From JADJAH01 sp964615795 (lineage in GTDB: Bacteria; Bacteroidota; Ignavibacteria; Tepidaquicellales; Tepidaquicellaceae), in contig CAZTQR010000007.1 of NCBI GenBank assembly GCA_964615795.1, positions 1-64,000 of the forward strand: 64,000 nucleotides of DNA, given 5' to 3'. A program made the translations under genes and the position numbers. Below the pieces are notes generated by a model that was not told the DNA's origin, ran no database searches, and was given only the letters and a program-made list of their open reading frames with translations. Below, piece after piece: positions 6,708-14,860 of the stretch. Position 1 is the first letter of the stretch; each line of letters starts with the position of its first letter.

Positions 6708-7250
6708 ATGTCACAGGACAAAAAAAGGACATATGGGATGTCCAAAATCGACTCAAAAGCATTTGAGGAGATTCGTCAAATCATCGATGAGATGAGGAAA
6801 AATGAAGACCAACCAGGAATATTAGAGATAACCCTGGAAAACACTTCCGGTGATATCGAGGATGCCGTGGCAATAATACAAGCAATACACGGTTGTGAAG
6901 ATATCGACCTGCATACACATGCAAAAGGTAAGATTGATCCTGCCGGTACAGTGTTTGTGGCAGCGGGACAACCCGGATTCAGAAGTTCCGACAGAAATGC
7001 AACTTTTGAACTTCTCAGAGGATCAATCTATCCCAGCAATGCTGATATGAGCACATTGCGTGAAGAAGATGAATTATTTGTCGAAGTTCTTCAAAAACTA
7101 ACCGGCAAAAGAAAAGCTGTTCTTGAAGCCATCAAGAAATATAAATCTTTGAATAGCGCATCTGCTTTGCGACTCGGGATCATTGATAGTAGACCTGAGT
7201 TCAAAAGCAAATATGCGGTCAAGAGAACAAGGACGGCTCCAAACAGCTGA
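6708..7250 (+). CDS. ClpP-fold (SDH-clan) protein lacking the catalytic triad
   Basis: A 180-residue cytosolic protein; ATG 6708 is preferred over a TTG 45 bases upstream. Residues 38-62 (LEITLENTSGDIEDAVAIIQ) match the ClpP/SDH strand-helix with the SPGG-type turn altered to TSGD. Residues 74-87 (GKIDPAGTVFVAAG) align with the ClpP nucleophile turn GQAASMG, with Pro78 replacing the serine. The histidine strand (MIHQP in ClpP) reads FELLRGS. The end, ALRLGIIDSR, matches the usual LGLID terminus. The fold is therefore kept, but the nucleophile and base are gone. Such a protein may form a ring or bind peptides without cutting. It is 50 bases upstream of a GHKL ATPase gene, which suggests a two-component complex. 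Confidence 0.65.
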   Translation: MSQDKKRTYGMSKIDSKAFEEIRQIIDEMRKNEDQPGILEITLENTSGDIEDAVAIIQAIHGCEDIDLHTHAKGKIDPAGTVFVAAGQPGFRSSDRNATFELLRGSIYPSNADMSTLREEDELFVEVLQKLTGKRKAVLEAIKKYKSLNSASALRLGIIDSRPEFKSKYAVKRTRTAPNS

Positions 7251-7300
7251 CTTCAGTCGGTAAAACTGAACTCCGGGTAACCGGTAGTTCTATAAACATA

Positions 7301-8971
7301 ATGAAGAAAACCACACTGAAAATAAGAATCGATAGCGGTGGCATCCTACAGCAGTCCCGCGTTTACACTGACCCAAACAGGGTTATAGCGGAATTTGTTG
7401 ACAATTCCATTGATGCCGCTGAGGATTGTTACAATGGTGTGGTTTATCTTCATGATATCGAAATCAATGTAACAAAGCATCAGGGTGGAAAGATCAGCAT
7501 CAGCGATAATGCATCAGGGATGCTGATCGACCCTGATTCTCCTTACACGATATTCAGATCTCAGAAAAAGAATGATCCCAAGACAAACGGAATGTTTGGT
7601 TTCGGAATGTTCTCGTTCATGTCAATATGCAGGAGTCTTGAAATAGAAACGTGGCATAGGGCAACTTCAAAGCATGCAAAGCTTACATTTAATGCTGATC
7701 TTTTCACACAGAACTCAGACCATGAGCCCGCAGTTGAACTTGTAACTGAAGAATACGAAGATAAAGCGCTTGGAGGAACAATCATTACGCTGTCAGATTT
7801 TTACGAAGGGCAGTTTGAAGACATCTTAATTGAAATTTTAAAAAGAGAATTTGAAAGGCACTTTGAGTTGATCCTTCAAAGGTCAGGTATTACCGTGAAT
7901 TTAATAGAAGAATCAGGAGGTGTATACAAGTGTTCTCCATTCAATTATGGTTTGTATTGCAAGAATCCATACAGAAGAACAATTGACAGACTTCACAAGA
8001 CGCATTCAAAAAAACAAAGAACAGTGAAGGATATTGATGTTTCTTCTTATCCTGCAAGAATACATATCGCCATATCACGAACCACAGAATTCAACCGTCC
8101 TGTATTCTTTGTGGTTAAAGGTAGAAGAATCACTGACGTGTCGAGTGTAGAACAGTTCAGAACAAAGAAAAAATACCAGATCTGGTCACGATCGAATATC
8201 ACCGGATACATTGATGTAACAGGCATATTATCTCCCGTTCTTTCAAGGAATGACTTTGTGCGAGATGAAATTTCAAAGGCATTCTTTCAGACTTTGCTTT
8301 CGTATGAAGATGAGATAATCAATTACATCGAAACTAATACTCAAGTGGATTCTTCGGAATGCTTAAGAAAGTTGGAATCTACGATAAGTGAAGCGTTGAA
8401 GGAATTGGATCTTGAAGAAAAGTCTAAGGGAAGAACAAAGGGAAGATCTTCAGGCAAAAGAATTTTCACAATAAAAGGTCCAAGCACAGAAGTAAGTAAA
8501 GACGAATGGTTCCGTTTCCAAAGAAGAGTATCTGAGTCTATTGGCTCAGGGCTTAACAAGGTTACCAGTCGGTCGATTGACAATAGAACATTTCACGAAA
8601 TAGAGATACTTGGTAAAACGACCAGAACAGAAATTGGACCCGCTCAATTAGAAGTAAGAATAGATTTAAACAGCCAGCCGCATACAGACCTCGACGGCAT
8701 ACAGCTCAGGTCTGTAATGAGCGGCAACACAGTACATATTTTTAGAAAGCACGAGGATTTTCAGATTCGCGTTAAGACTTCATCTAAAGGTCACGAAGAA
8801 GTGAACCAGAGACTCATAAGTTACATTGCAATGGAGGTTTCGATGCATTACTTAAACAGGAAAACAAATCACATTGCCGATGACAGCAGTGAGAACAGAA
8901 GCAGACAATTTATTACAACTGTTTTAAGGCTGGAGGAGAAGCTCAAATCACTTGACGGGACAAGGATTTGA
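7301..8971 (+). CDS. GHKL ATPase (Hsp90/MutL/histidine-kinase-like)
   Basis: A 556-residue soluble protein with a complete GHKL nucleotide site near its N-terminus: the N-box E31-F-V-D-N35-S-I-D38, the G1 box D69-N-A-S-G73-M, and the G2 box G97-MF-G100-F-G102. The ATPase and a following transducer-like region reach about residue 345. A charged low-complexity linker (about 370-395, KGRTKGRSSGKR) leads into an unrecognised C-terminal domain of about 160 residues. There is no membrane segment, histidine-kinase dimerisation box or MutL endonuclease motif. GHKL ATPases act as clamps closing on ATP. Standalone ones of this size occur in bacterial mobile and defence loci, but I cannot tie this one to a named system. 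It follows the ClpP-like gene and precedes the excisionase-like gene. Confidence 0.8.
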   Translation: MKKTTLKIRIDSGGILQQSRVYTDPNRVIAEFVDNSIDAAEDCYNGVVYLHDIEINVTKHQGGKISISDNASGMLIDPDSPYTIFRSQKKNDPKTNGMFGFGMFSFMSICRSLEIETWHRATSKHAKLTFNADLFTQNSDHEPAVELVTEEYEDKALGGTIITLSDFYEGQFEDILIEILKREFERHFELILQRSGITVNLIEESGGVYKCSPFNYGLYCKNPYRRTIDRLHKTHSKKQRTVKDIDVSSYPARIHIAISRTTEFNRPVFFVVKGRRITDVSSVEQFRTKKKYQIWSRSNITGYIDVTGILSPVLSRNDFVRDEISKAFFQTLLSYEDEIINYIETNTQVDSSECLRKLESTISEALKELDLEEKSKGRTKGRSSGKRIFTIKGPSTEVSKDEWFRFQRRVSESIGSGLNKVTSRSIDNRTFHEIEILGKTTRTEIGPAQLEVRIDLNSQPHTDLDGIQLRSVMSGNTVHIFRKHEDFQIRVKTSSKGHEEVNQRLISYIAMEVSMHYLNRKTNHIADDSSENRSRQFITTVLRLEEKLKSLDGTRI

Positions 8972-9062
8972 AAAATCTTCTGGGCTGAATAGTGATATAA
9001 TATTAAATGAAGGCTTACAGGGAGCATTTGTTAATCTTAAAAAAATGAGGATACTTTAATCA

Positions 9063-9347
9063 ATGCACCAAGAGAACCAAAGCAAACAGGATAACAATCA
9101 GCTGTTGTCAATTTACGCTGTGAGCAAAGAGCTCAAACTCGGAATGGTCAAAACAAAGAATCTAATAAAGAGAGGCCTCCTCGAATCCGTGGATTGCGGA
9201 GGTAAAATAATGGTACCGCGATGCAAGCTTGATGAATACATTAACGGAAACTCCGGTTATCGGACCATCAACAATGCAATATTCGAAGGAATCACTGAAG
9301 ATGAAGTTGAAATGCAAAAAATATTTTCGGAATTTAAGAATCAGTAA
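9063..9347 (+). CDS. Excisionase-like DNA-binding protein
   Basis: A 94-residue protein. LLSIYAVSKELKLGMVKTKN followed by LIKRGLLESVDCGGKIMVPR and KLDEYI is the winged-helix pattern of excisionases and MerR-type helix-turn-helix proteins: a recognition helix, then a short beta wing, then a helix. Its stop overlaps the start of the integrase gene (TAATG), a common int/xis arrangement. It probably sets recombination direction by binding attachment-site DNA, and may also act as a repressor. Confidence 0.75.
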   Translation: MHQENQSKQDNNQLLSIYAVSKELKLGMVKTKNLIKRGLLESVDCGGKIMVPRCKLDEYINGNSGYRTINNAIFEGITEDEVEMQKIFSEFKNQ

Positions 9348-10417
9348 TGGCATCAAAATACAATTACAGAGGCAAGTTCTATATCAGCTACACGCTGAAT
9401 GGCGAAAGAAAAGTGAAGAACACAGGGCTTGAGTTTCATCAGAGCAACGAACTCAAAGCTGAATTGTTCAGAAGAAAAGTTGAAGAACTTGAAAGGAAGA
9501 ACAAACTGAAGATCAAGTACGGACTTGTAAGAGCATGTGATGCATCAGAGAAGATTACCTTGTATGATGTTTACGACGATTTCCTGAAAACCCTGAGCAA
9601 ACCAACGGTTGGCAAGAATCACCATGAGCAAACTTTAAAAGTAACGATGACACAGTTCTTCAAAGTAACAAGCAAAGACCGCAAGATCTCTTCGGTTTCA
9701 GAGAATGATATCAAAATGTTTGTCAAGGATGCATCGCTAAGGGCAAATGCGACAAGCATCAGAACTTATCTGAGGTACCTTAAGGCATTCTTCAATTTCG
9801 CTTTGGAAAAGAAATACATCAGTGAATCTCCAATCACAAGGAGAGTCATACCGAAAGAGACAGTAAAAGCTATAACGATCTTTGAAAAGGATGATTTGAA
9901 CTTATTCCTGGGAAAAGCAAAAATGAGGGACATCGAATATTTTCGTATCTACAAAATGCTCCTGCTTACGGGAATGAGACCTAATGACCTGTTCTCCTTG
10001 AAGGCCGGAGATTTCAATCTGAAAGATAAGCTGTTAAGGTTAACGATCTCAAAGACGAGCAGAGTCATAGATTATCCGATACACAAGGAACTTGAGACAT
10101 TTCTGAATTCGGATTATCCAGCTCTCGAATCAATGAGCAAGAATGAAATATTGTTCAAGAAGTATTGTGTTGAGAGAATCGGAAAGACATTCAGGAAGAT
10201 CATTAAGGAAACCGGCATGGAAGGAAAAGGTTATAACCTTAAGACTTTCAGAAAAACATTTGCGAGCGTACTCGCTGACAACGGTTTGCCTGAAGGAGAT
10301 CTCGCTGATCTCCTTGGACATACTTCCATTCAAACTACCCGTCAGTACTACAAAAGGAAGAACGCCGCGGCTATCAGAGAACGAATAGACAAACTCGGCG
10401 GATTGAAAATCTGCTAA
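9347..10417 (+). CDS. Tyrosine recombinase (integrase)
   Basis: A 356-residue integrase of usual length. It has an AP2-like N-terminal arm-binding region (1-70), a SAM-like core-binding domain (about 75-165) and a catalytic domain (about 175-350). Catalytic residues visible are R211 in TGMRPND, a beta-strand lysine in SKTSR, R302, H325 in LLGHTS, and the nucleophile Y334 or Y335 in RQYYKR. The usual HxxR box reads K299-T-F-R302, so the first histidine is lysine, a replacement seen in some members of the family. The gene ends 72 bases before the 3' end of tRNA-Lys, the presumed attachment site, and a bidirectional terminator lies between them. Confidence 0.93.
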   Translation: MASKYNYRGKFYISYTLNGERKVKNTGLEFHQSNELKAELFRRKVEELERKNKLKIKYGLVRACDASEKITLYDVYDDFLKTLSKPTVGKNHHEQTLKVTMTQFFKVTSKDRKISSVSENDIKMFVKDASLRANATSIRTYLRYLKAFFNFALEKKYISESPITRRVIPKETVKAITIFEKDDLNLFLGKAKMRDIEYFRIYKMLLLTGMRPNDLFSLKAGDFNLKDKLLRLTISKTSRVIDYPIHKELETFLNSDYPALESMSKNEILFKKYCVERIGKTFRKIIKETGMEGKGYNLKTFRKTFASVLADNGLPEGDLADLLGHTSIQTTRQYYKRKNAAAIRERIDKLGGLKIC

Positions 10418-10449
10418 CAAATCTGCTAACACACTAATCAATAAAAACA

Positions 10450-10484
10450 AAGCCCTGATAAGTATTATATTTATCAGGGCTTTT
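10450..10484. terminator. Bidirectional rho-independent terminator between integrase and tRNA-Lys
   Basis: AGCCCTGATAA (from 10451) pairs with TTATCAGGGCT (to 10481), giving an 11-bp stem. T-runs follow on the plus strand (TTTT) and on the minus strand (TTTGTTTTT). It can end both the integrase transcript and the oppositely transcribed tRNA. Confidence 0.85.
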
Positions 10485-10488
10485 CAAG

Positions 10489-10561
10489 TGCGTCCTGGGG
10501 GACTCGAACCCCCGACCTAATGATTAAGAGTCATTTGCTCTACCAACTGAGCTAAGGACGC
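10489..10561 (-). tRNA. tRNA-Lys (anticodon CTT)
   Basis: Read on the minus strand, the gene folds as a full cloverleaf. The acceptor stem is GCGTCCT with AGGACGC, the D arm GCTCAGTTGGTAGAGC, the anticodon stem AATGA/TCATT with loop CTCTTAA (anticodon CTT, reading AAG), and the T arm GGGGG-TTCGAGT-CCCCC. The discriminator is A and CCA is not encoded. Its 3' end faces the integrase, so it is the likely integration site; the tRNA stays intact. Confidence 0.95.
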
Positions 10562-10700
10562 AGGGCAAAATAGCTCATCTGATCGAGGTTTTCAACTCAA
10601 TTGAAATACAGACCATGCAAATGACAGGCTCAGGAAAACTCTTGACCGTTACACTTGCTCACACATCAAAGGTGACATTAATGACAGTTTCACTTGAGAT

Positions 10701-13700
10701 CTACTTCAGGAGCAATATCCTGACGGCTGAACTGTAACCGCTTGCATTCATTCTGCAAAAGTAAACACCGCTGGCAAACGCAGAGGCATCAAAAGATGCT
10801 TCATAAGAGCCTGCCTGGATCAGTTCATTTATTACAGTTGATACAATCCTGCCGTTGATATCATACACAGCAATCTCTACAAATGATTCCCGCGGGACGT
10901 CAAATCTAAACTTCGTCAACGGATTGAACGGATTGGGATAATTCCCGAACAGCATAAACTCTGCAGGCACACTTCCGTTTACGTTTTCCAACTGGGTAAG
11001 CAATGCAGTCCTGAATGCAAAAACTTCGGACCATTTCCCAGCACCATTGGCATTGAGAGATCTTACCTTCCAAAAGTAAAGAGTATTGTGATTGAGAGTG
11101 CCGGGCTGAAGTTTGTACTGAGATATCGTGATAGTATCGGTGCTCAGAACTGTATTGCTGAAGTTAACATCAGTTGACACATTCAGGTCATAACGGTCAG
11201 CAAGCATTGTATTGCCCCAGTTTAGCAGCGCCACGGCAGAGACATTGTTTGAATTATTGGCAGGAGATTCAAGAACGGGTTTCCCCGGAAGTCCGCTCCC
11301 GTAAGCTGCTGTCCTGAATCTGAATACTGATGACCAATTACCGGATTGGTTGTAGTTTACTGCCTGCACCCTCCAGTAATAATTCGTATTAAATGCAAGC
11401 GCACTGTCAGGCAAAATAAATTCCGGTGGCAAGATCGTATCCTTGATGTAAGTCACAATGCCGAAAGTGCTGTCAACCGACACATTGAGCCTGTAGTGGG
11501 AAGTATTGGCCGGAACTGTCCATCTCAGATTTGGCATGGTTGAAACATTGAGCGCTCCGTTTGCCGGAAGCTGAAGAACAGGAGTTCCCGGTGCACCTAT
11601 CTGGAGTGTTCTGAAACTCCATGTTGCTGACCAGTCGCTGGATCCGATTGAATTGTTTGTCCGGGCTTTCCAGAAGTAACGAGTAAAGTAAGTGAGAAGT
11701 GGAGAAGGCACAGAATATTGTGAAACACCAAGTGACCTTACATCGGCAATGACATTCTGAAAGAGTGAATCCGTTGCAAGCATTAAATCGTAGCTTACCG
11801 CATTCACGGAATTCGACCAGTCGAGAAGAACTGTAAGCCCAACACCTGCCTGTCCGTTTGCCGGAGAAAGCAAAACAGGCGGCGGAGATGCGGACGTAGT
11901 GGAGAATCTCCGGCTCCCGCTCCATGCGCCGTTACCGTTTAAATTCGTTCCACGCATTCTCCAGTAATAGGTTGAATTGTAACTCAGAACTCCTGCGCGG
12001 GAAGTGTACTTTCGGGAGGTGATATTTGTAACATAGATTACAGAATCACTGAACAAAGAATCCGATGACACCTGAACAGTGTAACTTGCCGCCCCGGGCG
12101 ACACAAGCCAGGCAAAAGTCACCACATTAGTATAAACAGTTGTATCATTTGCAGGGCTCAGAAGCTGAGGAGCCGCAGGAAGTTCGGCTACAACCGTAAA
12201 TGACCAGGGTTGTGAAAACGCTCCGAACCCAAATTGATTCTTTCCCCTGACTCTCCAGTAATACACCGAGTCATGTGAAAGGACAGATGCCGGCACTGTA
12301 TGCTCAGGTAACAGCAGTGAATCCTTTTCATATACGGGAGTGATGAATGCCGGCTCCCGGGCAATCTGCACTGAATAAGACAATGAATTCGGATTGGTGC
12401 TCCATCTAAGACTCGGCGTTGCGGATATATTAATTGCTCCGTTTTCAGGCGAGATCAGGACCGGTACAAGCGGCAACATAGGATATGTGATGAACTTCCA
12501 CGGGTATGACCAGTCACTGGAGCCGAAATTATTTACAGCTCTTGCCCGCCAGAAGTACTTAGAGTTATAGTCAATCAGCAGAGTGTCAATCACAAAACGT
12601 GATTCAGAAAGATCATTTTCATTCACAATCAGATTTGCGAAGAGCGAATCGGATGACAGCTGGACGGAATATGTAACCGCATTCGATACATTAGACCAGT
12701 CAAGAAGTATCGGCCCGTGCAGGATATATGATCCGTTCAACGGCTGCAGCAATGCAGGCGGAGCGGGAGCGGGCGAAGTACTGGCCAGATACCTGATGCT
12801 CACAAATTCTCCGCGTCCCAACGGTGCTCCGTTCACATAAGAACCCGGAATTGAATCTGACTGGCAAAGCATCTGGACAGTCAGGTTATTTGAACTCTGA
12901 TGGCTTGTGGGTGAAACGCTGATATATCTCCAGTCCCTCAGGGGACTTTCCGGAGTAATTCTTTGCGGCAGGTTCCACGAAACCCCGGCATTTGAAGAAT
13001 GGGAAACATATGCGCAAAAATATCTGCTTGAGTCAGTTCCGAAGTATTGGGTTGATGCAGAGAAAGCAACAATTATTGAACTGGAAGATGAAGACCTGCC
13101 AACTGATGGCTTGCACAAAGGCAGAAAGGCATCAGTGATCGAGCCCGTATTCGGGAAGAATGGAACATTACTGCTGTCGGCTATTACTTTTGGAATTCCA
13201 CCATTAACGCCGGGTGACCACACCCTTATCTGGCTGGGCTCTTCAGGAAAAAATCCTGATTCGTTAAGCTTGGAAGTATTGAACGCCACGAAGGGCTGAT
13301 TGTTATTGTCAAACACCAGACTTACTCCGCGCAGACAGCCTATAGAGTCCGTATTCAAATTCCAGTCCCAGATCTTCACCGGATTTGAAAAAGTCAGTCC
13401 GCCATCAGCAGAGCTTCTGTAGAATACATCATTTGGCTCTGCTACATCTGAGCCAATATAAGCATGGCCGATGCTCCCGTTCGGAGCAGTACCGACGGCA
13501 TAGCCACCTGCCTGATCGCCATTGTAGAGCTGATAACCGGAAAACATTCCCGGAGGGGAAATGTTTGTAGCTTTATTCGTGTAAGACTCAATTAGACCGT
13601 TTACACTTGCCGCAAAGAATATAGTATTATCCGGCAGAGTGGTAACCATCGGCCATATTGGCAAACCCTGTGAAGCAGGAATTCCGGGTACTAGCCTTGT

Positions 13701-14258
13701 AAACAGTCCGGCGCCAGGAATGATATCATAGTACAGATTTGAATAGACTGTTGACTGCGAATTGTCATGACATGCAATGACAGCATTGCCGTTCACAAAT
13801 CCGCTTATGGAAGGAAAGCCGCTTCTGAAATTCCCGGAAGGAACATCCGTGATGTAATTCCATGATAATCCGTAATCCAAACTGAAAAAATATGCACAGC
13901 TTCTTGTGGCAAACCCCGGAACTGTGGAATACATTACTACTGCATGTATGAATGCAGGAGAAAGAGGATTCTGCCAGATCTGCTGAACAACTCCATTTGA
14001 CTGCAGATCATAAATTGTAAACACGCCCGGAAGGACTGTGTATGATACCGAAGCGCCAGGCAAGCTGAGATCTTTATAAGTATTGTGATAAACCCTGCTG
14101 ATATCAGGTTCCGGAGTTCCGGAATTGAAATAACTTTGCTCCGCGCCTGTAATTGGTTTTGGAATTGGGAACTGCCTTCCCTGAGCAATTGAATCACCCG
14201 CAGAGAATGCGATCTGAAATGCAAAAGCAAATCGGATAATAACTATTGACCATTTCAT
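10701..14258 (-). CDS. Secreted multidomain protein: propeller, six fibronectin-like repeats, T9SS tail
   Basis: A 1185-residue secreted protein with a signal peptide (1-25). Residues about 30-490 contain Asp-box-like motifs (SLDYGLSWNYI, SSADGGLTFS, SSNAGVSWN) typical of sialidase/BNR propellers. Six fibronectin-III-like repeats of about 95 residues follow (about 500-1100). Each opens with a LxxPANG or LxxPLNG motif, holds YxVQxSxDSxF, and closes on YYWRxRAxNxxG...WSxxWxF. The last 80 residues carry the T9SS type A sorting domain: FGNYPNPFNPLTKFRF, VYDINGRIV, GVYFCRM. It is therefore probably exported by T9SS and surface-bound or released. The repeats are stalks or protein/glycan-binding modules. 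No catalytic site is evident, so its substrate is unknown. Confidence 0.85.
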   Translation of the reverse strand: MKWSIVIIRFAFAFQIAFSAGDSIAQGRQFPIPKPITGAEQSYFNSGTPEPDISRVYHNTYKDLSLPGASVSYTVLPGVFTIYDLQSNGVVQQIWQNPLSPAFIHAVVMYSTVPGFATRSCAYFFSLDYGLSWNYITDVPSGNFRSGFPSISGFVNGNAVIACHDNSQSTVYSNLYYDIIPGAGLFTRLVPGIPASQGLPIWPMVTTLPDNTIFFAASVNGLIESYTNKATNISPPGMFSGYQLYNGDQAGGYAVGTAPNGSIGHAYIGSDVAEPNDVFYRSSADGGLTFSNPVKIWDWNLNTDSIGCLRGVSLVFDNNNQPFVAFNTSKLNESGFFPEEPSQIRVWSPGVNGGIPKVIADSSNVPFFPNTGSITDAFLPLCKPSVGRSSSSSSIIVAFSASTQYFGTDSSRYFCAYVSHSSNAGVSWNLPQRITPESPLRDWRYISVSPTSHQSSNNLTVQMLCQSDSIPGSYVNGAPLGRGEFVSIRYLASTSPAPAPPALLQPLNGSYILHGPILLDWSNVSNAVTYSVQLSSDSLFANLIVNENDLSESRFVIDTLLIDYNSKYFWRARAVNNFGSSDWSYPWKFITYPMLPLVPVLISPENGAINISATPSLRWSTNPNSLSYSVQIAREPAFITPVYEKDSLLLPEHTVPASVLSHDSVYYWRVRGKNQFGFGAFSQPWSFTVVAELPAAPQLLSPANDTTVYTNVVTFAWLVSPGAASYTVQVSSDSLFSDSVIYVTNITSRKYTSRAGVLSYNSTYYWRMRGTNLNGNGAWSGSRRFSTTSASPPPVLLSPANGQAGVGLTVLLDWSNSVNAVSYDLMLATDSLFQNVIADVRSLGVSQYSVPSPLLTYFTRYFWKARTNNSIGSSDWSATWSFRTLQIGAPGTPVLQLPANGALNVSTMPNLRWTVPANTSHYRLNVSVDSTFGIVTYIKDTILPPEFILPDSALAFNTNYYWRVQAVNYNQSGNWSSVFRFRTAAYGSGLPGKPVLESPANNSNNVSAVALLNWGNTMLADRYDLNVSTDVNFSNTVLSTDTITISQYKLQPGTLNHNTLYFWKVRSLNANGAGKWSEVFAFRTALLTQLENVNGSVPAEFMLFGNYPNPFNPLTKFRFDVPRESFVEIAVYDINGRIVSTVINELIQAGSYEASFDASAFASGVYFCRMNASGYSSAVRILLLK

Positions 14259-14860
14259 AGCATTTAAAGTTAATGATGTTTCTGAAAGCTGGTTTGAAAG
14301 AATACGTTTTATGCAGGCTCAATTTCACAGAGTCTGGGATTTGACAAAGTAGGCCGGGGATGAAAGAAACTGACTACTTGTCCTGTTCGAGGCAGGGTCT
14401 GGCAAGAAATAATCTATCTGTTCAATGCAAGAGGAACCATAAGAGTAACCGGGTTTGCATCCGGTAGAACTAAAACATTACTTCTGCATGAAATCTGCCA
14501 AAAGTAATCATCCACACACATTGAATGGCTTTTGAATTGCAGGATCTGCCTCAGTCAAACGGGTGCATGTAATTCTCTGTTGCTGCTTCTTAGTTTCTGC
14601 CCGGCATATCCAATACAAACCTACAGTCAGGATTTTCATAAAGCAATCCATAAACATTTCCTGACTTGACTGTGATGCCGGCACAGCACGAATTTATGCC
14701 TCCCAGAACTGCAACCGATCTCTTAATTAGAGGCAAAGCGCACCTTAACTAACAACAGGACAAATGGGATTTCACAGACTTTCAGACGGCATTCTCCATT
14801 TATATAGTGCGGGTGAATGAGTATTTTCATCAAACTTTAAATCAACGAGGAGAATAATTA
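14259..14860. other. Intergenic region between divergent genes
   Basis: About 600 bases separate the start of the propeller/fibronectin gene from the aldehyde dehydrogenase. It should hold promoters for both. A GAGGAG ribosome binding site lies at about 14848, before the dehydrogenase ATG. I see no convincing ORF, RNA gene or terminator. Confidence 0.5.

Larger units (their letters stand above)
1..10561. mobile_element. Integrative element at tRNA-Lys (right end; left end outside window)
   Basis: The recombinase and excisionase-like genes lie directly beside the 3' end of a tRNA-Lys gene, the usual arrangement for a tRNA-integrating element. The cargo to the left is element-like: a ubiquitin-like conjugation operon, a Gam/Gp157-like protein, a possible single-strand-binding protein, a divergent regulator and a GHKL ATPase unit. 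Many of these genes are small, overlapping and preceded by AAAGGA-type ribosome binding sites. Intergenic DNA at 4.2-6.7 kb is visibly AT-richer than the chromosome to the right. I saw no second copy of the tRNA 3' end in the window, so the other attachment site must lie to the left of position 1. No phage structural genes are visible; the element could be a prophage remnant, a satellite, an integrated plasmid or a conjugative element. Confidence 0.75.

Noticed and set aside
8968..9001. Promoter TTGAAA...TATAAT before the excisionase gene
   Set aside because: The spacer is 22 bases, too long for a sigma-70 promoter, and the pattern does not fit the Bacteroidota consensus.
12907..13299. Plus-strand ORF of 130 codons inside the fibronectin-repeat gene
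   Set aside because: It is antisense to the propeller domain, with no initiation signal or independent support.
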